DNA of 64,000 nt from Prunus persica (taxonomy: Eukaryota > Streptophyta > Magnoliopsida > Rosales > Rosaceae), in assembly GCF_000346465.2 (NCBI RefSeq), contig NC_034015.1:19716462-19780461 (forward strand), given 5' to 3'. Numbering within the stretch: position 1 is the first letter of the stretch; every line of letters starts with the position of its first letter. Positions 11,801-23,215 of this stretch are shown piece after piece. The notes under the pieces were generated by a model. The model was not told the origin of the DNA. It saw nothing but the letters and a program-made list of their open reading frames with translations, and did not search any database. The position numbers and the translations under genes are program-made.

Positions 11801-12824
11801 TAGGGTTAGATAAAAGTGACATTTAGTAGTTATTTCTTGTATTTTATCTTAAGCTTCCTATACTATATATCTTCATTGTAGTCTGACTCCTAGTTATCTG
11901 GAATTTGTTTTGTCTGCAGCCTTGCTCAATGGGCTTTGCTACTGGTGGAAGGACATTCTTTCTGTGGGGAGGGTGCATGATGGTAAGTAGCAGTTACCTT
12001 CTTGAAGTCCTGTGTGCACTATAAATCAACATGCTGTTTTAACTGCTTTAAATTGTTTGCAGATGCATGCAAATGATTTTAGACTTGATCGCTATGGCGT
12101 GGTCACAGGACTTAAAAATGGTGGTTACTCGGATGATATGACTCTTGCAGCTATAGCCGGTAATATACTCATTGATGTTTTCTATGCCGCTGATCTTGTC
12201 AGATTACATTGTACCATGTTCTCCTGGGATTTGGTCATTCTTTAAGTTGAAACCTTAGGTTTATGATACTGTCATTACCTTCATCCAAGGCTTTCTCCAT
12301 GATTTGGTTCAGTATGGTCCAAAGTGGCTATTTATTGCTGATGTTATTGACCTTTTCCAGGAGCTCATAAGAGGCTGATCACGTCACCCCCAGTCGCCGT
12401 GTTTCCTCATCCACTTGCAAGTGATCTTAGTTTTTCGAGGTTTGTAATGCACTTGTTCAATTCCAAAAATGTCATATTTCATACTTACATCTTTGGACCT
12501 GTAATGTAGGTATTGGAATTACTTGAGGAAGCAGACATTTGTATTGGAATCATATACAACCAAAGTTAACTGGATAATGAACCGTGCATTGTTTACCACC
12601 CACTGCTATCTCTCATGGGGATTGGTAACACCATACTTAATGGCCATTGTTCATATCACCGCAGCCCTGAGAATGTATATTAAGGGGTATTCAATCGAGG
12701 AAACAACCTTCACTTTTGGTGGTGAGCACTCTAGTTTTCCTTATTAGGTAGGTTAGTGGCATTGATTTAAACCGTACTCAGGCAGAAAATCATTATGCAA
12801 GATAAAGTTTGATTCTCTCTCTAT

Positions 12825-12866
<42 letters not shown>

Positions 12867-13638
12867 GGAATTAGAAGTTCAACGTGGACATGTGCACCAT
12901 TATTTTGAAACTTATTTATGCAATATTTGGAGTTTTAACCATTCATCCACCCTTTCCCAGGATTGAAACTGGTAAGCTGCCTGGCTGCATGCACATTGAT
13001 CGAACTTCTTTCAATGTGGAACTTGACCAGGATAGAAGTTCATCTATGCAACATGTTATCACCAGAGGCACCTAAACTCTCACTTGCTTCTTACAACTGG
13101 GGACTTGTAAGTATCTCTCTCTATACAGTGGAAGGACTCTGAATTTCATTATGGATGTTCGTATGTCTTGAATGCCATCTATTATTATATTCTATCACCA
13201 TTTAACTCCAGTCCTCTAATATGCATGCACTGGTTTTGGATTGGGCAGGTATTTATTGCAATTCTAGTAGATAATTTTTTATACCCCATCTCTGCCTTCC
13301 GTTCACATTTCACCCAGTCAATAAATTGGTCTGGCATTCGATACCACTTAAAGGATGGGAAGATATTCAAGGTATGCTGGCTAAGACCTTTCTTAACTTT
13401 AAGAACTTTAGTTTTTTCCCATATATAAAGCAAAAAACTGTAAGACATTGTATTTTCTGAATGATTTTTTTATATATTTCCACTGAAGATTGAACGAAGC
13501 AAGGATATGGGTCCAGTATATACTGATTTGGGAGGAAAGCATTTAGGAAAGAAAGGAGCTCCTCCAAAATTGTCATTCCTCAGCTCTTTGGCCAGAAGTT
13601 TGGCACAATGGCGTCAGCCCAAGAAATATGATAGCTAG
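8872..13638 (+). CDS. GCS: Ceramide glucosyltransferase (glucosylceramide synthase, GT21)
   Basis: Transfers glucose from UDP-glucose to ceramide to form glucosylceramide at the ER/Golgi. Fourteen exons: 8872-8958, 9633-9688, 9820-9994, 10420-10521, 10771-10842, 11251-11367, 11476-11553, 11920-11982, 12063-12159, 12361-12439, 12510-12721, 12961-13106, 13249-13371, 13489-13638. They join in frame to 518 aa, matching the Arabidopsis enzyme (about 519). An N-terminal membrane segment (about residues 30-48) precedes the GT2/21 fold. The acidic motif FLDDDV falls at 180-184, the catalytic-base region GGYSDDM at 270-276 and the Q/RxxRW-equivalent RYWNYLRKQ at 309-317. Hydrophobic segments follow toward the C-terminus. 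Exon 11 ends with one base of a split Gly codon and exon 12 resumes with GA; other joins also obey phase. A TATC microsatellite sits in intron 11. The closest remembered gene is At2g19880, next to the SpoU gene there as here. Confidence 0.96.
12826..12866. repeat. TATC tetranucleotide microsatellite
   Basis: About ten copies of TATC lie within intron 11 of GCS. It is a candidate polymorphic marker with no expected coding effect. Confidence 0.95.
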
Positions 13639-14288
13639 TAGTAAAGTAATGTGTTTGAAGAAACATATCTTTTGATCAGTTTGCCCAGCTTTCAAGATTG
13701 GATGGGAGAAGGAGAATGTTAGAAGAAAAATTTGTTGGGGGTTAGATTGGTTGGCCATTCAATTATTGATTTTTTTAAGTGCTCTAGAAATTTTAGTCTC
13801 ATTTTTTAAAACCCCATTCAATCCATTTTATTCTTCAGCCTCAACCCACACCCTATCTCGGTTGATTGATTTGTAATTTGCACTCTCTTTTTCTTTTTTA
13901 GTTATGTAACTTAAATTCGTATACAGCTGAGATTCAAATGATAGCCAGTAGAGATTTTCTTTCATATGCTCTTATTCTTATACGTTAATTTATCTTGGTC
14001 AGTGATTCTATTCAGTTGGCATGTAAACTGTAAAAATTAACTAGATTAATAACTAAAACGTATGTCTGCACGGTGCCCTTACAATTTAGTCTGCAGTTTA
14101 TTGGAAAAGCTTCTCACTGTTAGGACTATTATGAAACAAATCCATTAACAGGTGATAAATGCAATACTGAACCCAAATGGAAAATGTGTGTATACAGAAA
14201 AAATACTGCAATTAAGACAAATTCAAATAGAAGAATAGATCTCAAAGTACATTATCTCACTGATTATATAAAATTACACTCTAAATGG
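13639..14288. other. Convergent intergenic gap, GCS / cytochrome b5-like
   Basis: About 650 bases between two genes that end toward each other. It should hold both 3' UTRs. No further gene was seen. Confidence 0.6.
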
Positions 14289-15627
14289 TCACAGCTTCAG
14301 ATCACCGATATAAAAGTCGTTAATCATGTCAAACACTCGGGTAGCATGCTGTGGCCTACCATATGAAAAGTAAAGACAACATGAAAATGTCAGCAACATC
14401 CCTGCCATAACTTTGCAAATGCAAAAATATGTGCCAATGTAAACATAAGTAAATGATTAGGAAGATAAAAGGAAGAGCAAGCAAATTTTAGTTTTTGACA
14501 GAGTTCATGAGAACAAGAATAAATAGCTCTCCTCTTTCAGAACTATTTATGTAAGTTACAGATCAACTAATTATTATCACACCATTGGAGATGCCAATAA
14601 ACAACATAATTTTGCACAAAGTAAGAATACAACATATTAGCCAGAGCATGAGAGATGTCAAAGTAGGGGTTCATTTTCCATGTTTGTAGTGCCATTCTAA
14701 GAGAAAAACCATTACATCAATTGCCAGTATCTTGTCTGCATTTTATTTTCCTTACAGCCAGTTCAAGGCTCACAGGAGGGTTGACGAGACACTAAGTTAA
14801 AACCTTTTGTCTTAAACCCAAGTAGATGGGGGACAAAGGCTTCACAGAATATTTTTCAGTCACATTCATTAACCCAGCCAGTGAAAAAATTGAGAAGATC
14901 AGTTGGTGAGACTTCACCATAAATTTTTTTGGAATGGATGGAGAAAACATGCTTATTATTATATCCAAACATCTAATGACAAGGAAAACAGGCGATACTT
15001 ACCCGAAAAACCCTTCGGTTGAGTCATCCCCAGCATGATCTAAGATGGCATCACCACCTGGGTGCTCCTCTACATATGAGGTAACATCATATACCTAAAA
15101 TTTTTTTTTTGGTTACACAAGGAATATGCAAGTGTTAATATACAAGAAACACAAGAGACCCAAGCAAATGAAAGATCGTTATGTTACCTTGTCTTTGATA
15201 ATTACCCAACAATCTGTTCTCTTATTATGCAAAGAGACTTCAGCTTTAGTATACATTCTGGCTGGCTAAAGAAAACAGGTCATATGAAAAGATAAAAGAA
15301 GCAGCAAAGTCAATAAGCATGACTGACAATGAAGATAACACAAATATTTTCTTTGGGTGTTATTAAGAAATACAATTACCTTATCATATGTAACATTTGA
15401 ATCAACTTTTTTTGTATGCCCTGCATTCAGAAAGATTTTCTTTTTTAACAACTCAAACTTGAAGAAGATATATTTATCAAGGTTCAAGCTTTTAGTCTAG
15501 TAAGACTTTTTTCTTTTTCTTTTTCAAGATAGACAAAAAAGGAAATACCATATTTTGGGCCTCGTGGGATCAAGATGAAAGCTACCAGAAGAATAACCAC
15601 AACCAGTGCGACCGCAGCTATCATCAT
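14289..15627 (-). CDS. Cytochrome b5-like heme protein with N-terminal membrane anchor (CB5LP-like)
   Basis: Small electron-carrier protein of 118 aa in five exons (minus-strand order): 15627-15549, 15420-15380, 15265-15188, 15094-15003, 14355-14289. All joins keep phase. Residues 4-20 form one hydrophobic segment, so the anchor is N-terminal rather than the C-terminal tail of ordinary plant cytochrome b5. The heme domain follows: YTKAEVSLHNK, WVIIKDKVYDVTSYVEEHPGG with axial His 77, then GFFGPQHATRVFDMI with the second axial His at 100. The match to the Arabidopsis CB5-like protein (At1g60660, about 121 aa) is close over the whole domain and weak only in the short linker encoded by the 41-base second exon. 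The partner reductase and pathway cannot be told from sequence. A leader exon near 15980-16110 with an intron in the 5' UTR is likely (CAG/GTCTCT donor near 15981, acceptor near 15668). Confidence 0.92.
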
Positions 15628-16121
15628 ATCTCAAGCTGAGCTCCTCAGACGGCTGAATCAGAATTCTAAAACCAACAAATGAACAGATCAGAAATGGGGT
15701 AAAACTTCACACAAGCTCAAGCTCCTTGCACAATCGAATCCAATGAATACTAGAAAACAAGTACCTAAACATACAAGGATAAGGCAGGCATTGTTTGGGT
15801 TTTCATTTTTGTAACCCAGCAGTTGACTAACTTTCTAAGAAGTGCATCAAGTGATCTCAGAAAAACAACTGAGTGTGTGGGTCATGAAAATCTGTTTAGA
15901 ATTTTCAGCGGTTTTAAAGTTTCTATCTTTTTTATTCCAACGAGCAATTAGTAAATAGAAGGATGAAGATGAAGAGAGAGACCTGCAGATTTAAGGAGTG
16001 GATTTTCCGGCGATGGTGGACTGAGAGCTTGAAAGTCGGACGCGCCCTCAGAGATCTTAAGAGGGAGAACTCTCTCCTTCGTGCTGAGATAGTGTGGCCC
16101 GTAGATGATGGTGGTACACAA

Positions 16122-16152
16122 TGGGCCTAATGGGCCTGGAGCAGGTGGCCCA
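16122..16152. promoter_or_regulatory. Cluster of site II (TGGGCC) elements
   Basis: TGGGCC occurs at 16122 and 16131, and its complement GGCCCA at 16147. Such clusters are known as TCP-bound site II elements in promoters of broadly expressed plant genes. They lie just upstream of the probable first leader exon of the cytochrome b5-like gene and about 570 bases before the divergent ERD7-like gene. Confidence 0.45.
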
Positions 16153-16202
16153 ATTGTAGTTCTGCAATACTTGGACATAGGTATGGACCATACTAATTAG
16201 AT

Positions 16203-16342
16203 TAAATTATTAAGGCATGTGCAGGTAGGACAATTCACTAATGTAGTGTGTTCGATTTCTTACACTCAAGTTCAATTTAGCATCAATTTCTCTCCCGTGC
16301 ATTAGAGTAGTTTGAATGCTGCTTTGTCAAAAAAAAAGAGGA
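16203..16342 (+). repeat. tRNA-derived SINE-like element
   Basis: A degenerate internal B box (GTTCGATTTC) is followed by a TTTGAATGCTGCTTTGTC-type 3' end and an A-rich tail at 16328-16336. The layout matches the SINE-like sequence at 7197. It sits in the intergenic region before the ERD7-like gene. Confidence 0.4.
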
Positions 16343-16503
16343 AAAATTGCATTAAGGCCCAGTGTATAAACCCATTAGCATAACAACCCAACAATGTACC
16401 ATGGGGTTCTATGACGGATGAGGCTGAAACTTGTCTGAACCCACAATCGGGTTCACACTTCAAACTTGAAACTTGTCTTGTCTGCAAGGTCTGTCTGTCC
16501 TTT

Positions 16504-16509
16504 GCCGAC
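16504..16509 (+). promoter_or_regulatory. Possible DRE/CRT core (GCCGAC)
   Basis: GCCGAC matches the RCCGAC core bound by DREB/CBF factors. It lies about 210 bases upstream of the ERD7-like start codon, a sensible place for a dehydration-responsive gene. A single 6-base match can occur by chance. Confidence 0.3.
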
Positions 16510-16721
16510 TATCTTGCTTCAATCAAATTATTATTAAGACAGTTGTCCCGCTCTAACAAATTTTCCTCCACCGAAAGCCACATTATCTTAGCACAAAGTA
16601 CTTCACGGAATAGAATAAAGTTGCAAACAGGGAATCAATCAATACAACTTTTTTTTCCTTGAAAAACAAACACAAAAACAGTTTCCTTCCCAGCAAAGAA
16701 AGAAAGTGACCACAGCAAAAC

Positions 16722-18432
16722 ATGGGTTGCTTCAGTTCTCGCAGTTCCACATCCAAAACCTCATCTCCCATAGAACCACCACCCTATCAAATTCAAAATC
16801 AACATCAAAATGCTGCTCAGCAATACCAAGAACCCCAAAATCTCCAACAACAAGTCCTCCTGCAAATCCCAGGATGTAGAGTTCACCTCATGGATGAAGG
16901 AGAAAGTATAGAACTTGCAAACGGTGAGTTCATCCTTGAGAACATCTTGGACGAGAATATTTCTCTGGCCACCATAATCAAAGTTGGTGATGAACTTCAG
17001 TGGCCCCTGACAAAAGATGAGCCTGTTGTAAAGCTTGATGCTTTGCACTATCTCTTCTCTTTGCCCATGCATGGTGGTGATCCTCTGAGCTATGGTGTCA
17101 CTTTTCCAGAGCAGTATGAAAGCAATTTGGGCTTTCTGGATTCGTTTTTGAGAGAGCACTCTTGCTTTAGTGGCTTGAGCACATCCACCAAAACTAACAA
17201 AGGTGTTGATTGGAAGGAGTATGCTCCAAGAATGGATGACTACAATAATGTGTTGGCAAAAGCAATTGCAGGAGGGACTGGCCAGATTGTCAAGGGGATC
17301 TTCATGTGTAGCAATGGTTACACCAATCAGGTCTGTTTTTGCCCTTAAAACCCTACAGCATATGTTAGTACTAGTCATAACATAACAACAACAAAAAATT
17401 GTTTCAAGATTTTTTTAAAAAAAATTTGCTTCTGAAATGTATCATCAATCAATCAAGTCTGTTTTCAGTTCATGTTTCTACAATTAGTCAAGTAGTTATA
17501 TGGTAAGGTGGAGTAAGGTATAATCAAATGAACACCCTCTGGGTTCATTTCTTGGAAACGTCTAACAATTATTTTAACGATCATGGGAGATGAAAACAGC
17601 TTCAAAAAGGAGGGGAAGTGACATTGGCTCGTCCTGTTGAGGAGAAAAGTTATGTCAAGGAACAAGGAAGTAATAGCAGCAAAAATTCTGGTGCCAAAAA
17701 GAAGAGCGAAATCAACAAGAGCTTGAAACGGTAGCCCTCCAATTAAACACATTTTCTTATAACACATTATGTGATCATAAAGGGTTTTTCCTCAAGTCAA
17801 CATATTTTTTTGTTGCTAATTCAGTGTGAGAAAGTTGTCAAAGATGACTTCAAAGCTCAGCAAATCTATGCTTGATGGGGTTGGCATTGCGACCGGATCA
17901 GTGATGAGACCTGTGGTTAAATCCCAGGCAGGGAAGGCATTCTTTGCCATGGTTCCAGGACAGGTCCTCTTGGCTTCCCTTGATGCCGTCAGTAAGTTGA
18001 TCAAACTCATATTACATTCTTTACATTGTCAAGATCACAACAATATTTACATATTAAAATGGTCCATCCTGCAAAACTGCAGATAAGATTTTGGATGCAG
18101 CTGAAGTTGCAGAGAAGCAAGCTCTTTCTGCTACCTCTGGTGCTGCTACTAGAATGGTCAGCAACAGGTAATGATTAATGGCAAAGATAGATATATACAC
18201 AATTGAAGGGTCTTGAAGATTATTGTTGAAGTTTGGTATATTTGACTTGGATTTTGGTATTAGGTTCGGGGAAAGTGCAGGGGAGGCAACTGAGGATGTG
18301 TTTGCAACAGCAGGGCATTGTGCAAACACTGCTTGGAACATCTTCAAAATAAGAAAGGCCATCAATCCAGCATCATCTGTCTCTACTGGAGTATTGAAGA
18401 ATGCTGCCAAAAGCAGCAGCAGAAGTTCTTAA
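16722..18432 (+). CDS. ERD7 / senescence-domain protein (senescence/dehydration-associated)
   Basis: Five exons, 16722-17330, 17600-17730, 17825-17991, 18083-18167 and 18264-18432, join in frame to 386 aa. After a Gln-rich N-terminus comes the ERD7 N-terminal region ([20 protein letters not shown]). The senescence domain follows, with [34 protein letters not shown] and [13 protein letters not shown]. Family members are induced by drought, cold or senescence and associate with membranes and lipids. The protein starts MGCFSS, with Gly2, Cys3 and Ser6 suited to N-myristoylation and S-acylation, so plasma-membrane anchoring is a reasonable inference. Exon 1 reads through its donor for only six more codons, so the intron is supported by both frame and homology. 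The C-terminus ends in a Ser-rich tail. Confidence 0.93.
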
Positions 18433-19344
18433 AAGCCAATTTCAGATTTATTACTCGTCATTCACTGGAGGTTGTGGTAAAAATGTGTAAAAGAAAATTC
18501 CTCTATAGATTGTTGGTCCTAATCTTGAGTCTTCACAACCACTGTGTAGAGGTCAAGATTCTTCATGAATGTAAACTCTATTGGGGTGTGTGAATTTCTC
18601 ATCAAGTTAAAACTTTCTTCTTCCTTCTTTTTTTCAGTATAAGCAATAGTCAAGGGATTCGAACCGAAGACCTATAATTTGCAAACCAAAGTCGTTTTCT
18701 CTCACACACACAAATGATTTCTTCTTCCTCTTTTTTTTTTGTTGTTGAATGTGTTGGGTTATGAATTTATTGAGCTGTGAGCTAAATTAACTTATAAAAT
18801 GTTGACAAAAAATATAATGAATTGGGAGGGAACTAGCCTTGCAGCTTGAGGTGGGCTCCTTAGAGGATTTTTTCGAACTTCCCTAATTTTGCGGTGGGCT
18901 GAAATTCAATAACTATCCTTTACTAATCATGTAAAAAAAAAAAACATGGAAGAAAATAGGTATTTATTTTAGTGATTCTTTATCCAATTTGAGAACCTTT
19001 TTACTGTTCTATTAGTCAGAGACACAATTGTACTTGATTGCTAGTCATGGTAAAAAAACATAAACGACCACACTCGTGCAAACTGGCATTATGTACATCA
19101 TCCTGCAACTAACGTACGACACGACACCGTATTTAGCTTGAGAAAAGTAAAAGTAAAACAACCTATTGAATTCTCACTTTCCACTTCCGGGAGCCGCAAC
19201 TTGTAACTCTGTAACTCGCAACCGCCGCTGTTTCGACAAAAATAAAAAACCCAGTTTCCAACAGAACACTCCCAAGTTTCTTTCATTTTTTTTAATTATT
19301 TCAATTTTTTGAGTGAAAAGAAAGAGTCGAAGTTTCAGAGTTCA
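18433..19344. other. Intergenic between ERD7-like gene and RIT1-like gene
   Basis: About 0.9 kb, AT-rich, with no gene. It should include the ERD7-like 3' UTR and the RIT1-like promoter. A sequence around 18645-18690 (GGGATTCGAACCGAAGACC) looks like the reverse of a SINE B-box region, but is too short to call. Confidence 0.5.
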
Positions 19345-22300
19345 ATGGAAGACGACGACACGAAGCAGCTGAGCATATACAGGGCGGCGAGGACGATAAA
19401 GCGGAGGGAAAACACCCTCTACAACGCCCTTAAATCCATCTACGACGACTCCATCTTTGTCGGCGAAATCTTGCAGGTTTGGCCCGACCTCCCTCTCCTC
19501 GCAAACCTACGATGCGGCCTCTGGTACTCTTCCAAGTTCCACTCTACTTGCTACTTCAAATCCACTGACGGCCACAACAATAACTGGTCCTTCAACACCT
19601 CTCGCCTCAACCTCCATGTCGCTCAACTTGCAGGTACAACATACGACTGTCATGTTTATATCTTTGCTTAACTTTCTCTTCTCTCTGGTTTTTTTTGTTT
19701 GTTTGTCTGTTTGTTTTGATTTTGGGTTTTTGTTGTTGAATTGGGTAGGACAGAAAGGAGGGTGCTTTATTGTGGATGCAACTCGGAGAGGGAAGAGGTT
19801 TCCAGATAGCATGTCGAAGACGATACCCATTTGGACCTGCGTTTTGAACCGATCTATTTCTAACCATTTGAATAAAATGCGTCAATCTGCTCAGTTCAAT
19901 GATGGGGTGAGTTGAAAACCAAAAAACAGAAGAAAACAGAATGAAAGAACCCAACTTTAGTGTTGTTTGCAACTCTGGTTGCTCTGTGAAGCCAGAGTTT
20001 GATATGTTTTCACAAAATTTCAATCTTATACTAATTGGATTGAAGTGTGATGAATTGAGTCAGTTTGCTCTGTTTTTTTTGAGCAATTCTGATTATAACT
20101 TATATATTCGAATGTATCATTGTTGCCCAAGTTGTATACATATGGTTGTCAATCATGACTTTTTCTTTAACTTTCCTTGCTTATAATCAGGAGGTAAGTA
20201 CTTCTGATGAACAACATTGTGAAGATACAAGACAGACCAGTGTTGATTGGGATTGTTCCTTGCATCTTCCTCTTTGGGTTTCTGAAACAGAGAAAGCTTC
20301 GATTGAGGATCGCTTAGACGAATGGACCCGACAGTTGGAAGCCAGTGGAGCTGACATTGCCTCTCTTGCTTCTTTATTGAAAAAGCCGCTACGCCCTCTA
20401 TGGATATCACAAAAGACTGTCATTTGGTTGAACGAAGTTCCGGACCACGATTCATGGGATTTCACACCAATCATTCTTGTTTCTGCCTCTGCCTCTAATG
20501 ATGTTGTACAACAACACAGTACAAGTTCAGAATTTAGCTGGAATTACATAGCGGGAGCAGGTGATGATGAAGAAAGCTGGGCTAGGGGTTTAACACCTAC
20601 CCTCTTCTGGAACCATGCCTATGAAATTATAAATGCAGGACCCGTGTTGTGTAATCAGATGGTAGCTGATATAGTCGAAAAGGATCGAGTGTATCGCGCT
20701 CGAAGGGGACAAATTGCCCCTCAGGTCACTGTCAAGGCCTCCAAGTTGGTAGAAAACTCAGTTCATTGTTTGCAGGATGACTCAGTGTTGCCTTTAGATA
20801 TTTCAACTATAAATATTGATCTAAATTCTTGTGATGAAGATTGCACTATATGTTGGCTGGGTTCAACAAGTCTTGCTGTAGGCAAATCTCAAACTGGTAT
20901 GCTCAATTAAGAGCTCTTATTTTTTGTTAGCATCCGTAATCCAACAACATCACTTCATACAAGCAAACTCTTATAAGCATATGAATTTTATGGTCATCTT
21001 GTACAGACATCTTGTTAGAGTAAGGTTCTCTTGCTCTGGCAACATAAGATGCTTACTTTGTCAAACTTTTAATCTGGACTATTGATCCACATAATTCTTA
21101 TCTGATTGTGTGGTTCAGATCTATAGTCTGGCAAGAGAGCAATTCTCTGCCTTTGGCATATGTTCTTATGTAATCTGATTCTCCTTTTTGTTTCTCATTG
21201 ATATCTGGCTTTTGTCAGTAGCATTAGCTAATCATCAATTCATTCACTTTTCTTTTTGTTATTTTTATTTGGCTGACCTTGGTTTACCGTATTTGGTGCA
21301 GCTGCAGCATCTAAAGTTGATTGTATATTAAATTGTGATCAAGAGCCCATGTCTGCCTCTCTTCGGCATGATAAAGTATATCTACATCTTCCTATGGTGG
21401 TGAGTTTAAAAGAATGACAGGACAACATTTGTACTTTCGTGTTCATTGTGTATGTATTCCCCTACGGCCCCGTTTGATAACCATTTCATTTTTAGTTTTC
21501 ATTTTTTGTGCTAGAGTATAGAGGAAAATGAGAGTGAGAATGGGAGTGAGGATGAGATTGAGAGAGAGAGAGGATGAGAGGGGAGGATGGAAGGGAGGCG
21601 TAACAAAAGTGAAAACAAAAACTTGAAGGTGAAAACAATTTCAATTAGATTTCAGTTTTTAGTGTTTGTTTTCACTTTTGTTACTCCTCCCTCCCATCCT
21701 CCCCTCTCATCTTCCCTCCCAATCTCATCTTCTCTCTCATTCTCCCTCTTTTTCCTCTATACTCTAGCATGAAAAATGAAACTAAAAACTAAATTTGAAA
21801 TGGTTATCAAACGGGCCCCTAACTTTTAATTTTTTTGCAGACATCAAAGTTTGATCGCTTTTCCTTATTGAATAAACTCCCATCTGCGGTGAACTTTGCA
21901 AAGTTAAATCTAAGCAAAGGGAAGACCCTTCTAATTTGTTGCAATAATGGTAAGGACTTCACAGCTCTTGCCTGCCTAGTGAAATTCCATTTTGAGAGCA
22001 CTTAGACGTGCCAAATGAAGGATAACGCCCTTGGAATACAATCATGACTTCCATTTGCATTACATGGCTTCCATGTTGTGCTACTTCAATTCTTCAATTT
22101 TTTATTCCTTGGATTGCTATTTGTGTCTGCTAATATCTTCCCATATCCTCTGTTTTCAGGGGAAGATATCAGTGTATGTGTCTGTCTGGCAATCTTGACA
22201 TCTTTATTTGATGATGGAGGTATGCTTTCTTCATCTTGCAAGAAATTTCTTCCAATTAGATTTGAATTTGATGAGTTTTATTATTGGTTCAATCTGTTTG

Positions 22301-22659
22301 TGGCGTGGGAATCATTTGTGGGCTAAATCTGATGTAGTCTTTGGTTATTCAATATTGATTAATATTTATCCTGCTTGCTAGCGTCTAATCTTATTCAAGG
22401 AAAGGCAGTAATATTTTCTGTTCTTAAATTGTTTTCTGAACTTCCTACAATTTCATCAGGAACCTTCGATGGTGGAAGTTTCTTTAGTGAGACATGCATT
22501 ACTAAATTGGAAATGCGGAGGAGACTCGTAACCATCTGTAAATATGTAGTAAATGCAAGGCCATCAAGAGGGAATCTGAAGCAGGTTTTCGGTTTTCTTA
22601 GTGGTGGAAGAGCTGTTTCGGAGAAGAGGCTTCACTCGCAAGATCAGTTGCTCGAATAA
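19345..22659 (+). CDS. Initiator tRNA(Met) 2'-O-ribosylphosphate transferase, RIT1 family
   Basis: RIT1 modifies A64 of initiator tRNA-Met with 2'-O-ribosyl phosphate, which in yeast stops the initiator acting in elongation. Seven exons: 19345-19633, 19749-19906, 20191-20896, 21302-21399, 21841-21949, 22160-22219, 22460-22659, giving 539 aa. The protein has the family N-terminal domain (IYRAARTIKRRENTLYNAL, LPLLANLRCGLWY, FNTSRLNLHVAQLAG, GGCFIVDATRRGKRFPDSMSKT). It also has the C-terminal DUSP-like domain (GKTLLICCNNGEDISVCVCLAIL, and KYVVNARPSRGNLKQVFGFL). I start at the ATG at 19345; the frame extends a little upstream only from a TTG. For exon 7 I prefer the acceptor at 22459, which gives DDGGTFDGG; the earlier acceptor near 22380 would add about 26 residues with no family counterpart. 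Exon 4 has a second in-phase acceptor six bases downstream. Introns 3 and 4 carry MITE-like repeats. Confidence 0.9.
21015..21160. repeat. Candidate small MITE in RIT1 intron 3
   Basis: Imperfect inverted arms are visible: TCTGGACTATTGATCCACATAAT on one side, and on the other a stretch whose complement reads CCAGACTATAGATCTGAACCACACAAT. Outer copies of a CTCTTGC(T)CTGGCAA-like sequence occur at both ends. Family and exact borders are not established. Confidence 0.35.
21466..21818. mobile_element. MITE with near-perfect terminal inverted repeats (hAT-like), in RIT1 intron 4
   Basis: The left end GGCCCCGTTTGATAACCATTT is the inverted complement of the right end AAATGGTTATCAAACGGGCC except for one or two bases. 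The inverted homology continues inward: AGTATAGAGGAAAA pairs with TTTTCCTCTATACT, and GA-rich against CT-rich arms follow. The whole 350 bases could thus fold into one long hairpin. No ORF is present. The GGCCCCGTTTG-type ends suggest a hAT-derived MITE. A clean 8-base target duplication was not seen. Confidence 0.75.
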
Positions 22660-23074
22660 ATTATGAAAGCTCGATGCTGAAATTTTGCAAGTTGAATCGG
22701 CATGGAGTTGTATAAATGAGTGAGCATTGTAACAAAGAAAGGGAATTTAGAGAAATTAGAGAATTGAGGCTCCAAGTAGGAAGAGTCACATTCATTCATA
22801 TCCCATTCTTTTGCACCCTTGTGCATTCTTCATAAGCTGACTAAGTTGATGGCAGAACATGTTTGTTGCAAGTCTTTAATTAAACTAAGATTTCATTGAG
22901 AGGCTTTGAGGTTATAGCTGTTTATGAACAAAATGTGATCAATTAGAAATGTGCCATATGTGCTTACTTGATATGAGTGATGATCATTTCAATTGTTGAA
23001 TGCAAAAGGGGGGAACAAATCAGAAATCTTAGTTTAGAGTTTAAGAGCATAAAAACAAATAATATTATTACGGT

Positions 23075-23215
23075 CAAGAATTTGGAGCTGGTACCAATGG
23101 CTCCAATGTAAAAACCTTTGGTCAGTGTATATTCATTGGGTGCTTGAGGGTTTCAAACCTCTGTGATTTCAAGTGGAGATGAAGAATTCAATCAACTGAG
23201 CTATACTCACTGGAA
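23075..23215 (-). repeat. tRNA-derived SINE (reverse orientation)
   Basis: On the minus strand an A box reading TAGCTCAGTTG (complement of 23193-23203) is followed 34 bases later by a B box GGTTTGAAACC (complement of 23149-23159). This is the spacing and wording expected of a tRNA-related polymerase III promoter, without a foldable intact tRNA. Ends are approximate. Confidence 0.5.

Noticed and set aside
14870..14985. Possible alternative last exon of the cytochrome b5-like gene inside intron 4 (minus strand)
   Set aside because: It reads open for about 32 codons but does not match the family. The exon at 14355-14289 supplies the conserved GPQHATRVFD end with correct phase.
22381..22459. Upstream extension of RIT1 exon 7
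   Set aside because: The frame is open and an AG precedes it, but the extra residues have no counterpart in RIT1 proteins and the acceptor at 22459 restores the expected GGTFDGG junction.
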